Source: Acanthaster planci
Taxonomy: Eukaryota > Echinodermata > Asteroidea > Valvatida > Acanthasteridae
Direction of reading: 5' to 3'
NCBI RefSeq assembly: GCF_001949145.1
Contig: NW_019091658.1
Coordinates: forward strand, 114,652-178,468
Length of the DNA: 63,817 bases
In this document: in pieces, positions 34,748-45,256 of the stretch
Layout: each line of letters opens with the position of its first letter
Numbering within the stretch: the first letter of the stretch is position 1
Made by a program: the position numbers and the translations under genes
The notes under the pieces: generated by a model
Databases searched by the model: none
Told to the model about the DNA's origin: nothing
The model's input: only the letters and a program-made list of their open reading frames with translations

Positions 34748-37700
34748 GACATAGCCTAACACTTTACTGACTGTAACCATACTCCATCTCCCATAAAGCC
34801 TTAACTTTAATTATTGTCTAATACCGCATGGGTGATTTTGCACTATGGTACCCCCAGAACTTTGGGGTCCGACGCCCGTTCCTCTCCCACAAACCCCACA
34901 GAAAAAGAGCCTTGTTCGCCATAGGCTATGCATGACGTTTAACATGGCACGAACAGCGATTCCATTCGAGTTGTGTACCCATAGAAATGTTGCTTCATTT
35001 CCCCAAAGAGTTTATGTAGGATACCTTTGTTTTGGAGTACCAAGAGAGAAAATGGCCAAAACCATGCTATTTTTAAAAAAAAGTGGAAATTATTTCCTGA
35101 TTAGTGTCTGAGAGTCACAAGGTTCACATGTGTACTTGCGAAGACAAGCCACGACCAAATCATTGATTACTGCTGCAATCAATACACAAGGCATGGAAAT
35201 TGGCTACAGCCACTTTTCGTACGTGTGTGTGCAATTCTCAGCTGCGCTTGTTGGAATGGCAGTTGGCCGCAGCGCTGGGGTCACACTTACCAACCACAGG
35301 GCTCCTCATTATTTATGCCCAAATTGAAGGAAGACAAACAACATCCATTGGGTGCACAAAGCCGCTCAACAGGAACCGTTCACTGTGGGACAGCCCGCTC
35401 ACGTGCACTGGTACCCAATGGCCGTAGACTTTTATTGGTTAAAGATGTATAAATACACAATATTGTAGAGATCTGATTTTTATTAAAATGAAACAGTAAC
35501 TTATCTTTTGAAAATTGAGGAATAAAAAAGAGGATTACACTGAGGGCATGATGATGATGAACAGGCAAGAGGGATGCTAGTCTGATCGGGTACACATTAT
35601 GCAGAGGTAATATGGCCCACGCATGTGCGTTAAGCAGCAATCACACACAAACCGTGCTGTTGATCAGCCTTTCCTTTTTGTTATTTGTAAACTAAACATA
35701 CAATAAGCAGACTGAATTGGTAATTGGAAGTGACGAGTTGGATTTTAGAGCAATGGACAGATAGCTAGACTGTGTGGAAGTTCTTGAAAATCTCCAAATT
35801 CATAATCAAACTCATACCTCACGTAGGCCGACATCAAACACCTAGAAACTCAAATTCATGTGTACTATGTAATTGTTTGGTGTCCTCTGGAATCATAAGT
35901 GCCTTCCGATATTCTTGTCAATGTTTTTCACCAGTGAAGAAGTGGATCCCCATCAAAATAGGTGATTTTTCGTTTTAAGTTCGAGCCCAAGAGATCATGA
36001 CTGTTAATCGCCGTTATTGACTCTCACATCAGTCTAATATATTAAAAAAACTTATCTGTGCCAGTGCGTTTTGGAAAAGTTCTCCATCAGTATAACTTTT
36101 AAAATGCACAAATCAACAGATATGAGTAAATTGCTAGCAACAGAAATGTGCCAATACCTTGCTGGATAATACCCTCTCCCCTCAACCATACAGAACTGCC
36201 GGGAGTCCCTTAACTATATTGAATTTTGTGAACACCTTTTGTCTGCCTATTTAAGTCCACCTGTTAACACATAATACATGCTCAAAAATGGCAAGGATTT
36301 GTACAAATCATGAATTTTAACTTTCCCATACTGGACGTAGTAGACTCAGCTTGCATGCAGGTAACTAGGCCAACTGTCACCAATGCAGGCCACAGCCTCC
36401 CTTCCGGCCCGATGTTATGTGTTGCAATGGTACTCGTGGCTGACAACCACTTTGTGCGTTACATGCTTTATGTGATCATGGAAACCAGTGGATTCGGTTA
36501 GACTTCAGTTTCGCTGGTTCCAGTCAGAACATGTAGTTTTGATGTGCACATACGCAGCTCAGAAACTCGTACGCTGAATAGTTGTGCACGCACACTGTAT
36601 ACGAACAGCACGCATAAGGACGCATAAGAGTTACAGGCGTGAAATTGACTCCTTTGAAAAGGTACAAATGTTGAAAATTTTAGTTACAAAATTTTTAACC
36701 TGATGTTAGCACCCTTTATACCCTGGACTCTCTCCATAACGTAGTATGGTCAGGGAGTCCACCTGGGCTAAGGGTAGCACTATGGTAGAAACACACTGTC
36801 ATGACTGTGGGAAGGAAAAGGGGGCAATGGTTGAATAATGAAACATTTAAATATGCCTCATGTGTTTCTGAAAGTGTTAGGACGTGAATCTACAACTTCT
36901 ATTCTCATGGCCTCAGGCTACAACTAGGCCTACACGTACACATGTACAGTACGTGTTGGCCCTACCCTACATACATGTACAATGTACATGTAAAGTACAC
37001 TGCGGTTACCTACCCGCCCTACCGTGCCCGGCTAGCAATGACCGGTAAGGTGCCCGCATGTACCGTCAGCATGATCAGTACAAAAAAATTAAGCCTAGGC
37101 CTACCTAAAGGTAAACCATATGCCCTGCCCGATGAAAAAGGGTATACTTTGTAGCACTTATGTTCATCCCTTGAAGACTGCAAAAACAACAAATAAAGAA
37201 TAAATAAATAAAATACAATAATCAATTACCATTTTGCTTCAGAAGTGTGGGCGTACAGTACAGTAGAGCGTGGTGGAGACAGATCACAACTGGAGAAGGG
37301 TATACTTATAATAATTTATACTTACATCATCATTTGGCGCCTGGCAGTAGTTATGCCTATTCAATTTTCAGTTGTGCAAGGCGGCTTCAAGCGGACATCG
37401 CAAGTGGTGAATATTGTCGTATTCACGTTAATTAATCCTGGTTTCCATATCGACGTAAAGAGACGCAGAGAGATATCAGTCCCCGACAATATGCAGCGCA
37501 GTGAGATGGAAACACTTTATTGTGACTAACATAAACATCGACACAGACATAATTAGTTCGGGAACGTTGGATCAGGGCTAAGGCTTTTTAACTGGACTCC
37601 CACATATCCTTGGCACACCCTCCCCCAGGTGGGAGCTTTGTGATAAAGTGTTCTATGGTGATGAGCCCCATTTTTATTGTGTAAACAATGCATTTGACTA

Positions 37701-38310
37701 GATCTAGAGCCCTAATTTCTAAAACGCATCACATTGACAAAAGTTTTTTGGAAGATGTTAATTCTTACACATATTTTTTTTGGTTCCATCTGACCTTTGC
37801 AGGAAAATTGAAACAGTGTATCCAACGTTCGCCGACAGGTGCGTTTACGCGCGCTGTCTGAACTGTTCTAAACTCGCGTGCGTGCTGATTCATGTATTGA
37901 CAAGAACAAAAAATATAATCAGTGCTCTGAAATATGTAATTCCCGAGCTTTCAGTAACTGAGTACCTTCTTCAGGTTAAGTAGATTCAATTCAGTTCATA
38001 TTTCTCTGATCCATATCCGGTTCGTAAGTGTGACGTCACTTCAGTTTAAACCAAGCCCACTGCTCATGCACTGCACATAGAGTTACATGCACTGATATGA
38101 TTGCCGTTTAAATGGAACCATGGAACCGGAAGTTAACGCACAACTTGAGCGATCATCCAATGGGAGCCTGTAAACCGTGGAGCGTCCGCCTAATTCATGT
38201 ATATTTCAGAGGGAAATTCTTAACTGCGCATGCATGCGTAACACGAGTGCAGTAATAGGCGTGTGTGAGTACCAGATCAGAAGTGACCAAAACCAAAAGT
38301 GACCCCCCAA
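34748..38310. other. Gene-free stretch
   Basis: No supported gene was found. It contains a hairpin at 36703-36780 and a strong minus-strand donor-like site (gttg|gtaagt) near 35290 without a recognisable exon. Several CpG-bearing patches (35250-35420, 37010-37110, 37820-37890) could be promoter-proximal. Confidence 0.35.
36703..36780. repeat. Imperfect hairpin, possible MITE
   Basis: gttagcaccctttataccctggactc at the left pairs, with some mismatches, with the right end gagtccacctgggctaagggtagcac around a 26-base centre. No coding role is evident. Confidence 0.5.
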
Positions 38311-38316
38311 ACTAAA

Positions 38317-38448
38317 AGAACTTTCCTCCAGACCACGTCACGGTGACTTCCAGACTAAAAGGGACTTTCCAACCTAAAAGGGACTTTCCCTTAGACCACG
38401 TGACTTCTGGTCTAAAAGGGACTTTCCCCAACTCATTAGGGACTTTCT
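38317..38448 (+). promoter_or_regulatory. Cluster of kappaB-type sites with CACGTG/CACGTCA motifs
   Basis: GGGACTTTCC occurs three times exactly (38361-38370, 38380-38389, 38418-38427), with near copies GGGACTTTCT at 38439-38448 and AGAACTTTCC at 38317-38326. They are embedded in a repeated unit of the form gaccacgtgacttc + ctaaaa + kappaB. GGGACTTTCC is the textbook NF-kappaB/Rel site. The cluster ends 78 bp before the Rpb6-like ATG, where a promoter would be expected. Function as a Rel-responsive promoter is inferred. Confidence 0.55.
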
Positions 38449-38525
38449 GCCCGACGACGACGTCTCACAAAAGTTGGGCCCAAGCCGAAAAACTGAAAAA
38501 TTCCCAATATTTCTCTAAAAGTAAA

Positions 38526-38753
38526 ATGGGTCCAACTTTTGCCACTAAATTTGAATACACTAAATTAGTTGCCACTCATGCAGCGTGGTTAACTGTAAAC
38601 GGTTACGAATGGAAAAGCGATTTAAAAGAGCAAGCAAAGCTGGACATGCAAAACCAAAGGCATCACATTTGCTTGGTGAGAACAACCAAAGACGGAAAAC
38701 AAGTTTATAAATTAAAGGAAATATTTGAACTCGATGATTTGCTAGTCTCTTAA
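38526..38753 (+). CDS. Small Rpb6-like protein (RNA polymerase subunit 6 / omega-type)
   Basis: The ORF encodes 75 residues starting MGPTFATKFEYTKLVAT. The pattern resembles the conserved Rpb6/omega core: a TK[FY]E segment followed by a helix with [KR]-x-V-x-x-x-A, then a D-x-x-x-x-A-x-x-x-[ML] helix, then a strand with R followed by a DGK turn and a final KLKEI. Family knowledge: Rpb6 clamps the largest subunit of RNA polymerase, and several large DNA viruses encode their own version. The start at 38526 is chosen because the upstream part of the open frame is made of kappaB repeats. The ORF is intact, unlike its neighbours. The similarity was judged by eye; an unrelated small viral protein is possible. 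Confidence 0.45.
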   Translation: MGPTFATKFEYTKLVATHAAWLTVNGYEWKSDLKEQAKLDMQNQRHHICLVRTTKDGKQVYKLKEIFELDDLLVS

Positions 38754-38800
38754 AATTGAAAAAATATTTAATTTCGTTAAAAAAAAACAGACAATATAAA

Positions 38801-38845
38801 ATAGATATGTTAAACGAAAAAAATAGATATGTTAAACGAAAAAAT
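38801..38845 (+). repeat. 22-bp tandem duplication before the Cys-rich gene
   Basis: atagatatgttaaacgaaaaa occurs twice in a row. Both copies contain an ATG, so the duplicated segment spans the likely start codon of the Cys-rich gene (second ATG at 38829). Confidence 0.8.
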
Positions 38846-38999
38846 CAACGTCATTTTTTTCATTTGCCAAGACAGGGTCGAATCAGTTAATTTGGTAGAT
38901 GCAGTCGATTGCATATATTGCTTAAATTCTGACAGTTTATTCGAGTGCATTGATTGCAACGAATGTCATGACTGCGACAAATGTCACGACTTAATGTAA
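38829..38999 (+). pseudogene. Cys-rich repeat protein, 5' part, split by retrotransposon
   Basis: From the ATG at 38829 the frame gives 56 residues with a run of CX2C steps (CIYCLNSDSL, CIDCNECHDCDKC), closed by TAA at 38997. In a shifted frame the pattern goes on (CSTCDEC) up to the LTR at 39031. The same style resumes directly after the retroelement at 43813, so one gene has been split. Regular CX2C ladders suggest a stacked, solenoid-like or metal-binding structure. I know no family name for it. The frameshift before the LTR shows decay independent of the insertion. Confidence 0.6.
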
Positions 39000-39030
39000 C
39001 CAGTGCATGCTCGACGTGCGACGAATGCCG

Positions 39031-39154
39031 TGTAGTATTCTTGGAAAGCATTAAATGTCAAGGGTCACGCATTCCTCGTGATTGCAGTACAGCCACCAAA
39101 ACAGCGTGTATGTCTCACTCCCTCATTCTAAGCTAAACGCCTTAGGACATCACA
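39031..39154 (+). repeat. 5' LTR
   Basis: It begins TGTAGTATTCTTGG and ends GGACATCACA, followed by AT and the PBS. The copy at 43691-43812 is nearly identical. Confidence 0.9.
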
Positions 39155-39155
39155 A

Positions 39156-39172
39156 TTGGCGACGAGTCCGGG
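39156..39172 (+). other. Primer-binding site
   Basis: TGGCGACGAGTCCGGGA directly follows the 5' LTR and starts with the TGG expected for pairing with a tRNA 3' CCA. Confidence 0.65.
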
Positions 39173-39377
39173 ATTTTTCCGTGTTGTGGAGGAACCCTAC
39201 AACATTAGCAAAGTGAATTTTACCGCCGATTGTAACCGTGAACAGTGCATTTCCACGTCGGAAAGACTGAGTCAGTGAGTAACGTCAAAACGTTTTGTTT
39301 CCGTACATGTGTCTACGTAACATGCATTAACCAGTAGTGATATACCTCGCCGCCGTACAGTAACTGTGATAGTCAAC

Positions 39378-40416
39378 ATGTCCGCAACTAATTTACCGTC
39401 ATGCCCAGCCTTCCAGCCTCATCATGAACCATCCACTACCGGCGCACGGTGCAGGAAATACATAGTCAGGCGGGAGAATTTGTTTGTTGCATTCAGAGTC
39501 ATTGCTGACCAAACAAGCGGGCATTGCTTCTACATTACTCTGGCCCTGAAGTAATGGACATCTTCGAGACTCTATTGGACACTGGTTCTACATATGAATC
39601 AGGGCAAAGTGCTCTTGCAAAGTACTTCGAACCGAGCAAGAACATCGAGTTCGAACGTTTTGTTTTTCGTGAGGCAAAACAACAACACAGCGAAACTGTC
39701 GCAGATTTTGCAACCCGCCTGAAACAACTCGCCAAAACTTGTGAATTCCATGACAAGGACAGTGAGGTGAAATCACAAATCATCCATGGTTGTACCTCAT
39801 CAAAGCTGAGACGCTATGCAATTCGAGAAACAGAGCTCAGCCTCTCAAAGTTGCTCACCACAGCCCGAGCCTATGAACTGGCTGACAGCCAATCCAAAGA
39901 CATGGAACAGCATTCCCAGCACTCAAGCAAAGACGCAGCCAACCGTATGACTGCAAAGCCCCATATGAAGGAACGGAACTGAGCAAATCCTCACGGTCGT
40001 CCAAGCCCAGACGCTCTGTACCCTGTCGCAACTGTGGAGGTACGTTTCCTCACAAACAACAATGCCCAGCAAAAGGGGTGATATGCCACTTGTGTGGTAA
40101 ACTCAATCATTTTGCCAAACATTGTTTGAGTCGTGGCAAATCAGCCAAACCTCAAAGCAGAGCAAAGGTGCGTGCAGTTGATCATACTGTCAGTACTACA
40201 AGCTCATCTGACGATGAGTATGTGTTCAGAGTATCGTCATTGCCACACACCAAACATCCGTTTATCACGGTAACAGTCGACGAAACTCCCTTGCCAGCCA
40301 TCATTGATACAGGTGCGTCAGTTAATGTCACGTGTCTGGCTGTATACAACAAACTGTCCTCCAAACCGCCACTGTGCAAGGACAATGCAGCCAAAGTCTT
40401 TGTCTATGGTAGTTAA
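39378..40416 (+). pseudogene. gag, zinc knuckles and aspartic protease of the LTR element
   Basis: Gag starts at ATG 39378 and shifts frame near 39530 into the ORF 39524-39982 (capsid helices, LLDTGSTYESG through TARAYELADS). After a break near 39980 the next frame has two Cys-His knuckles, CRNCGGTFPHKQQC (CX2CX5HX3C) and CHLCGKLNHFAKHC (CX2CX4HX4C), at about 40024-40123. The protease core LPAIIDTGASVNV at about 40291-40330 keeps the catalytic Asp. The ORF ends at a TAA at 40414-40416 inside the protease. Confidence 0.8.
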
Positions 40417-40473
40417 AAACCCCTGGAGATTGTTGGCACATTTGACTCTTCTATTGCTTATAAGGGGTCCCAA

Positions 40474-41530
40474 GTGAACTGCACCTTCTGTGTCACCAAA
40501 ACCATTGGAGACACATTGATCAGTTTCCAAACAGCATCTTCTCTCCGCGTCATCCATGTGGCCTACAACCTTCACCCCGACAACCCCCATAAACCCACGG
40601 ACAGTCTTGTGGAACAATTCGCAGATCGTTTCACTGGTATCGGCAAGTTAAAGAACATTCAGTTTAAACTGCACGTGAACGAGACTGTCCGACCGATTGC
40701 CCTGCCACACCGTCTATCCCGTTCCATGTCCGCAAGAAAGTTTAGAACGAACTTGACAAGCTACTTCGCCTTGACATCATTGAGCCGGTGCGAAATGAGC
40801 CAACTCCGTGGGTCTCACCCATACATGTGGTCGAAAAACCTAATCGACCAGGTGAGATTCGTATGTGCGTGGACATGCGAAACGTCAATGCTGCTATTAA
40901 ACGCGAACGCCACATAACACCCACCATCGACGATATCTTCGCTCAGGTCAATGGCGCTACCGTGTTCAGCAAAATGGACCTTAACGCAGGCTACCACCAA
41001 GTTGAGCTGGCCCCAAAGTCGCGCCATCTGACTGTGTTTTCAACGCACAAAGGCTTGTTCTGTTACAAGCATTTGAATTTCGGTGTAAGCTCAACAGCGG
41101 AAGTCTTCCAAAACACGATCTCCTCAGCTCTCTGTGGCCTGGAGGGTAGGCTGAACATCAGCGATAATATCCTCGTGTTTAGTCGCACGCAAGCCGAACA
41201 TGACACACGCCTCGCAGCCTGTCTGCAACGTCTGCGCGAATGCAACCTAACTCTGAACAGAAATAAATGCAGTTTCGGTCATTCACGTGTTGAATACTTC
41301 GGCCATGTATTCAGTTCCAGTGGCATCTCTCCTGACAAGACGAAAGTCGAAGCCATCCAACAAGTTCCTAACCCCACCAACGCCAGCGATGTCAGGAGTT
41401 TCCTTGGCCTGGTAACATACTGTAGCCGGTTTATACCAGACCTTGCCACTATTTGGGCCCCACTGCGTGAGTTGACCAAGAAAGACTCCACCAAGCGCTC
41501 ACGCAGATTCGTGAACGAGTCGTACACCGT
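40474..41530 (+). pseudogene. Reverse transcriptase domain of the LTR element
   Basis: Two overlapping ORFs (40474-40917 and 40788-41600) cover RT. Visible are TPWVSPIHVVEKPN, RMCVDMRNVN, FSKMDLNAGYHQ (first catalytic Asp present), LNFGVSS and NRNKCSFG. The active-site box, normally two adjacent Asp, reads ISDNILVF here, so the second catalytic Asp is Asn. A frame change lies near 40790. RT would copy element RNA into DNA in cytoplasmic particles; this copy is inactive by both criteria. Confidence 0.85.
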
Positions 41531-41960
41531 CGTACCATGGCATATTTCGACCCCGGTAAGAAGACTGCACTGCTTGTTGATGCTAGCCCGGTCGGTCTAG
41601 CTGGTATTCTTGTCCAACGCAACGACAGGGATGAACTGTCGATTGTTGCTTTTGCCAGTCGATCTTTGACACCCGTTGAACAGCGGTATTCCCAGACGGA
41701 ACGCGAAGCTCTCGCTATCACGTGGGCAATACTTCACTTCCACCTCTACGTGTACGGTAGCACCTTCACCGTTATCCCAGATCACAAACCGTTGGTCCCG
41801 CTGTTCAATAACCAGCACAGCCAAGCACCGACACGTATCGAGAACTGGTTAATGAAGTTACAGGAGTACAACTTCACCGTTGAGTATCAGCAAGGAAAGC
41901 TTAATCCCGCGGACTATATGTCACGGACATCTAAGAGCCATCAGCCGCGAACATGTGCAC
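41530..41960 (+). pseudogene. RNase H domain of the LTR element
   Basis: In ORF 41537-42070 the RNase H signature is present: LLVDASPVGLAG (Asp), a YSQTEREALA helix (Glu) and VIPDHKPL (second Asp region). A frame change from the RT ORF occurs near 41535. It would remove the RNA strand during reverse transcription. Confidence 0.85.
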
Positions 41961-43291
41961 TTCGTGTCCGTGAACGCGGAGCCCAAGTTAGTCACCCTCG
42001 ACAAAATCCGCACCGCCACTCGCGACGACCCGGTTCTCCAGTCGACCATCGGCGCGGTCGCCAACCATAGCTGGGACACACTCTTGAAACATCCCGATAA
42101 CCAAGAGACTCTTGCGACCCTCAAGAGTCTACACAAAGTGCGCGAAGAACTAACGGCAACAACTGATCGCGACCTGCTGCTGTGTGGAAATCGTATCGTA
42201 ATTCCACAAGCACTTGTACAATCGATTATCGGCATTGCTCACGAAGGACACCAAGGCATGACAAAGACTAAACAGCTACTTCGTGAGAAAGTGTGGTTTC
42301 CCAACATGGACACACTCGTAGACAACACGGCTGGCGACTGCCTCTCATGTCAGTTGACAACCCCGAATGACACTTGAACACCACTCACTATGTCTACACT
42401 CCCAGACGGCCCATGGCTTGAATTCAGCATCGATTTCTGTGATCTCCCCACAGGAGAACATCTCCTCGTAGTCATGGACGATTACAGTCGTTTTCCGAAA
42501 TCGAAATCATGACTTCCACTTCTGCCCGTTAGGTAGTTCCCAAACTGGATCATATCTTCGCCACGTTCGGCATTCCAAAGGTAGTACGCTCTGACAACGG
42601 GCCACCCTTCAACAGCAACGAGTTTTCATCCTTCGCAGACTACCTCGGGTTCCACCATCGGAGAGTCAGCCCATGTTGGCCCTGTGCCAATGGGGAGGTG
42701 GAACGGTTCATGAAAAAGACGTATCGCACCGTAATCGCAGACGGACCGTGGAAACAAGCTCTCTATAAGTTCCTGCGAAATTACCGAGCGACGCCGCATG
42801 CTACGACAGGAGTTGCACCTGCAACGCTACTCTTTGACAGGCCTCTTCGCAAACGTCTCCCTGAAACTGCGCACAAATCGCGAGCCAAACGTGTCAGATC
42901 GCGTGACAAATGCAAGAAAGCCACGATGAAACAATACACTGACAACAGAGAGCACGCACGTCCCAAGAACATTGAAATCAGTGATACCGTTCTTCTACGA
43001 CGCGATGGACCAGTCGCAAAACACCAAACCCCATACCATACTCACCCCTACACTGTGACTGCCAAGAAAGGATCCATGGTAACAGCTCAGCGTGGCACTC
43101 ACACAGTCACACGCAACATCTCGCGATACAAACGCATCCAGACCAAGACATCAACCCAGCAGGATCCTGAGGAATCCGACATTGAGGACGTGACAAATCC
43201 GACACACACTCCCACTCGAGCACCAGCACCGCGCCAGAACCCTGCTCGAAATCGCCACCCACCTGCTCACCTAAAAGACTATGTGACTTAA
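41960..43291 (+). pseudogene. Integrase of the LTR element
   Basis: The zinc-binding N-terminus reads HEGHQGMTKTK ... CLSCQ (HHCC type) in ORF 41880-42377. The core continues after a stop at 42375-42377 with an IDF Asp near 42430, VRSDNGPPFN near 42590 and GEVERFMKK near 42700 (the D, D and E positions). The core is interrupted by frame changes between 42378 and 42697. The C-terminal ORF 42698-43291 is basic and Pro-rich (PTHTPTRAPAPRQNP). Confidence 0.85.
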
Positions 43292-43676
43292 AGACTTTAG
43301 GAAAGACACCTGCATGTTGGACACTTTTGTTTAATTTGTTTGAGAACATCTGCACAAGTGTGTTTACCCAATTTGTTTCCTGTTTATATTTAGAGAACTT
43401 CAAGTTTGGTTTTACGAAGGAAAAAGTAAAACTGGCTTAAAGAAAATGCAACTCTGTAACTGTGACTAGCTCAAAAAAAAATAATAATAATAGTAACCAA
43501 CTGTGACTCTACCTCAAAACAAAGATAATAATAACAATAATGCATAAATTTTGGAGACAGTACAAAAATGGACAGTGAAACTTTTCTCAGCTAATTTCCA
43601 GTTTTTTAAATCTTGTTTAATTAGTCATCTGCTTCACATTTACAAAATCACTCTTTTATGTATACAGTTATTATTC
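43292..43676 (+). other. 3' untranslated part of the LTR element
   Basis: AT-rich sequence with short aataataat runs lies between the integrase stop and the polypurine tract. No gene is seen. Confidence 0.6.
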
Positions 43677-43690
43677 AAGGTGGAAAGGGA
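43677..43690 (+). other. Polypurine tract
   Basis: AGGTGGAAAGGGA lies immediately before the 3' LTR, where plus-strand synthesis is primed in LTR elements. Confidence 0.65.
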
Positions 43691-43812
43691 TGTAGTATTC
43701 TTGGAAAGCATTAAATGTCAAGGGTCACGCACTCCTCGGGATTGCAGTACAGCCACCAAAACAGCGTGTGTCTCACTCCCTCATTCTAAGCTAAACGCCT
43801 TAGGGTATCACA
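43691..43812 (+). repeat. 3' LTR
   Basis: It begins TGTAGTATTCTTGG and ends GGGTATCACA. Compared with the 5' LTR it lacks two bases after gcgtgt and carries about four substitutions. Confidence 0.9.
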
Positions 43813-44020
43813 TGCGGCGAATGTGCGAATTGCGTATTTTGTTTCAATTCCTACGACTATGAAAATTCAAATGCCTTAAACAGTTGCGAAGCGTGTTTTG
43901 AGTGCAGCAATTGTATCGAATGTTTTGGGTTGTACAGATTGCACCTGCTGCGCAAATTGTTCCGAATTGGAAGGAATGGATCATGTGGTATTTGTGAATG
44001 GCCGGCACAAAAAGATTAGC
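43813..44020 (+). pseudogene. Cys-rich repeat protein, 3' part
   Basis: Directly after the 3' LTR the frame reads CGECANCVFCFNS, then CEACFECSNCIEC, and after a frame change near 43936 continues CTDCTCCANCSELEG and VVFVNGRHKK. The CVFCFNS block parallels CIYCLNS of the 5' part, so the protein has internal repeats. The 43813 junction continues the CX2C ladder of 38999-39030 across the target duplication. Confidence 0.6.
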
Positions 44021-44049
44021 TCTCGCGAGAGGACGACTTACTGCCGAAT

Positions 44050-44907
44050 CCCAGATCCAAACTTGACTCTGATTTATATGAAATTGGGTTAATAATTGAA
44101 TACGACGTCGACATTGAAGATTTAATTAGAGTAGATATTCCGCCACAAGATTTAACAGACGCGGCCGATTACCCAAGAAAAAATGAGAAAAAGTTCCGAC
44201 TCGAGATACAAAAATCAGAATTATTTCAACCCAAATTTACATCGTTTCAGCCGACCACGAACGTCTCACTGCCAACAACAGTGATCCCAATGTCGTATAC
44301 GGTCTTTTTGATGCAAGTAAATTAACGATTTCAAATCCAGTGATTAAAGAAGGCAGTTACGTAACACAATGTCGTTCACCCATTTATCATAGTGACGGCG
44401 GTCAAGAAAGGCGCATGCTAATTATGATGACAGACATGACTTGTTACGGCATAAATCCCGTCTATAAATATGGCACGCGTGATAAAACTGCCGATAATAT
44501 TGTAGGCCGTCAAATTTGTTATCATCTACAAAAGCGAATGATGCATATACTCGACGATATAAATTTGGCGGCTCACGAGTTTATTGAGAAGCAAGCTGCC
44601 GCCAAGTCTATCATACCATCTTGCACAATAAATGCTTACAAAGCCAGTCGCGATATCGACGATTTAAACAGGTTACGTGTTTAAACCGCCTTCCACAGAC
44701 AAACATCGCATGTACATTAAAAAAGATTCTTACGCCTCGTTATTTGACAATCGAAAGAGGCCCATTACGTCGTCAAATATCGAGAAATTTATAAATAAAA
44801 GATGTAATGCTCAATCATTCATTGATCCAAAAAGAGTATATTACGGAACTCACGGTTCACGACGACGTTTCAATTTTGCCGTCGGTCTCGATGGTTTCGT
44901 CGCCTAA
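44050..44907 (+). pseudogene. Unidentified viral-type gene, possibly ssDNA-binding
   Basis: Three plus-strand segments in changing frames form one protein-like tract. They are an acidic start (LIIEYDVDIEDLIRVDIPP), a middle (ORF 44340-44684 extended upstream to about 44245: VVYGLFDASKL, SPIYHSDGGQERRMLIMM) and a C-terminal part (44677-44907: MYIKKDSYASLFDN ... KRVYYGTHGSRRRFNFAV). The layout, an internal helix-rich arm and a terminal strand pair ending in G..RRRF, reminds me of the ssDNA-binding proteins of large DNA viruses, but no diagnostic motif proves it. Frameshifts near 44245 and 44680 show decay. It lies between the Cys-rich gene and the convergent virion genes. Confidence 0.4.
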
Positions 44908-45018
44908 ATTTACGTCGGCCAGATTTACGTCGGCGTCGTCGTAATCATACGTTAAATTTGCGTCCCCTCTACCCAACGGGTATTTCTTTGGGATCAAATC
45001 CGCCTTCTGCCATCTTAC
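44885..45018 (-). pseudogene. Small acidic ORF
   Basis: From ATG at 45018-45016 the minus strand reads MAEGGFDPKEIPVG, then a TAG; in a shifted frame it continues as a very acidic stretch (YDYDDADVNLADVNLGDE). Codon use and position fit a small gene of the Polinton-type element downstream of its ATPase. The function is unknown. Confidence 0.35.
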
Positions 45019-45029
45019 TCTATAATAAA

Positions 45030-45240
45030 CCGATTTTACTTTATAATAAACAAATTTTTACACTTGATTTTTTTTCAAGTGACTTTTAACCTGTGGGCAG
45101 GCAAAATGCTTGTTTTTAAATAACGTCGGGCAAATTATCAGGATCACTTCAAACGCAAACGTATATTCTGTTTCTAATAGATCCAAAATCCATTTGGTTT
45201 TACCGCTGCTGGTATCACCAACGATTAATGAGCACTCATT
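45030..45240 (-). pseudogene. P-loop packaging-ATPase-like fragment
   Basis: The minus strand reads CSLIVGDTSSGKTKWILDLL, with Walker A GDTSSGKT at about 45222-45198, followed by a strand ending VILIICPT. This is the N-terminal portion of FtsK/A32-type packaging ATPases as found in Polinton-type elements. The frame is closed upstream by a stop and the remainder of the ATPase (Walker B onward) is not present, so it is a fragment. In an intact element the enzyme would pump DNA into capsids. Confidence 0.55.
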
Positions 45241-45256
45241 TTATATAAAATTAGAT

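Larger units (their letters stand above)
39031..43812 (+). mobile_element. Complete but decayed Ty3/Gypsy LTR retrotransposon
   Basis: The 4,782-bp element has 124- and 122-bp LTRs, a PBS, gag, two zinc knuckles, protease, RT, RNase H, integrase and a polypurine tract, in the Ty3/Gypsy order (integrase last). Flanks TGCCG (39026-39030) and TGCGG (43813-43817) are a near-match 5-bp target duplication. The LTRs differ by about four substitutions and one 2-bp indel, so the insertion is not recent. It lies inside the Cys-rich gene of the Polinton-type element and is therefore younger than that element. Confidence 0.9.

Noticed and set aside
35270-35300. Strong minus-strand donor gttg|gtaagt as the VPS29 exon 1 border
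   Set aside because: The codon phase would not fit the VPS29 exon at 28023.
38343-38525. N-terminal extension of the Rpb6-like ORF
   Set aside because: This part translates the kappaB repeat units (GTF.P-type periodic peptide); the internal ATG at 38526 is the better start.
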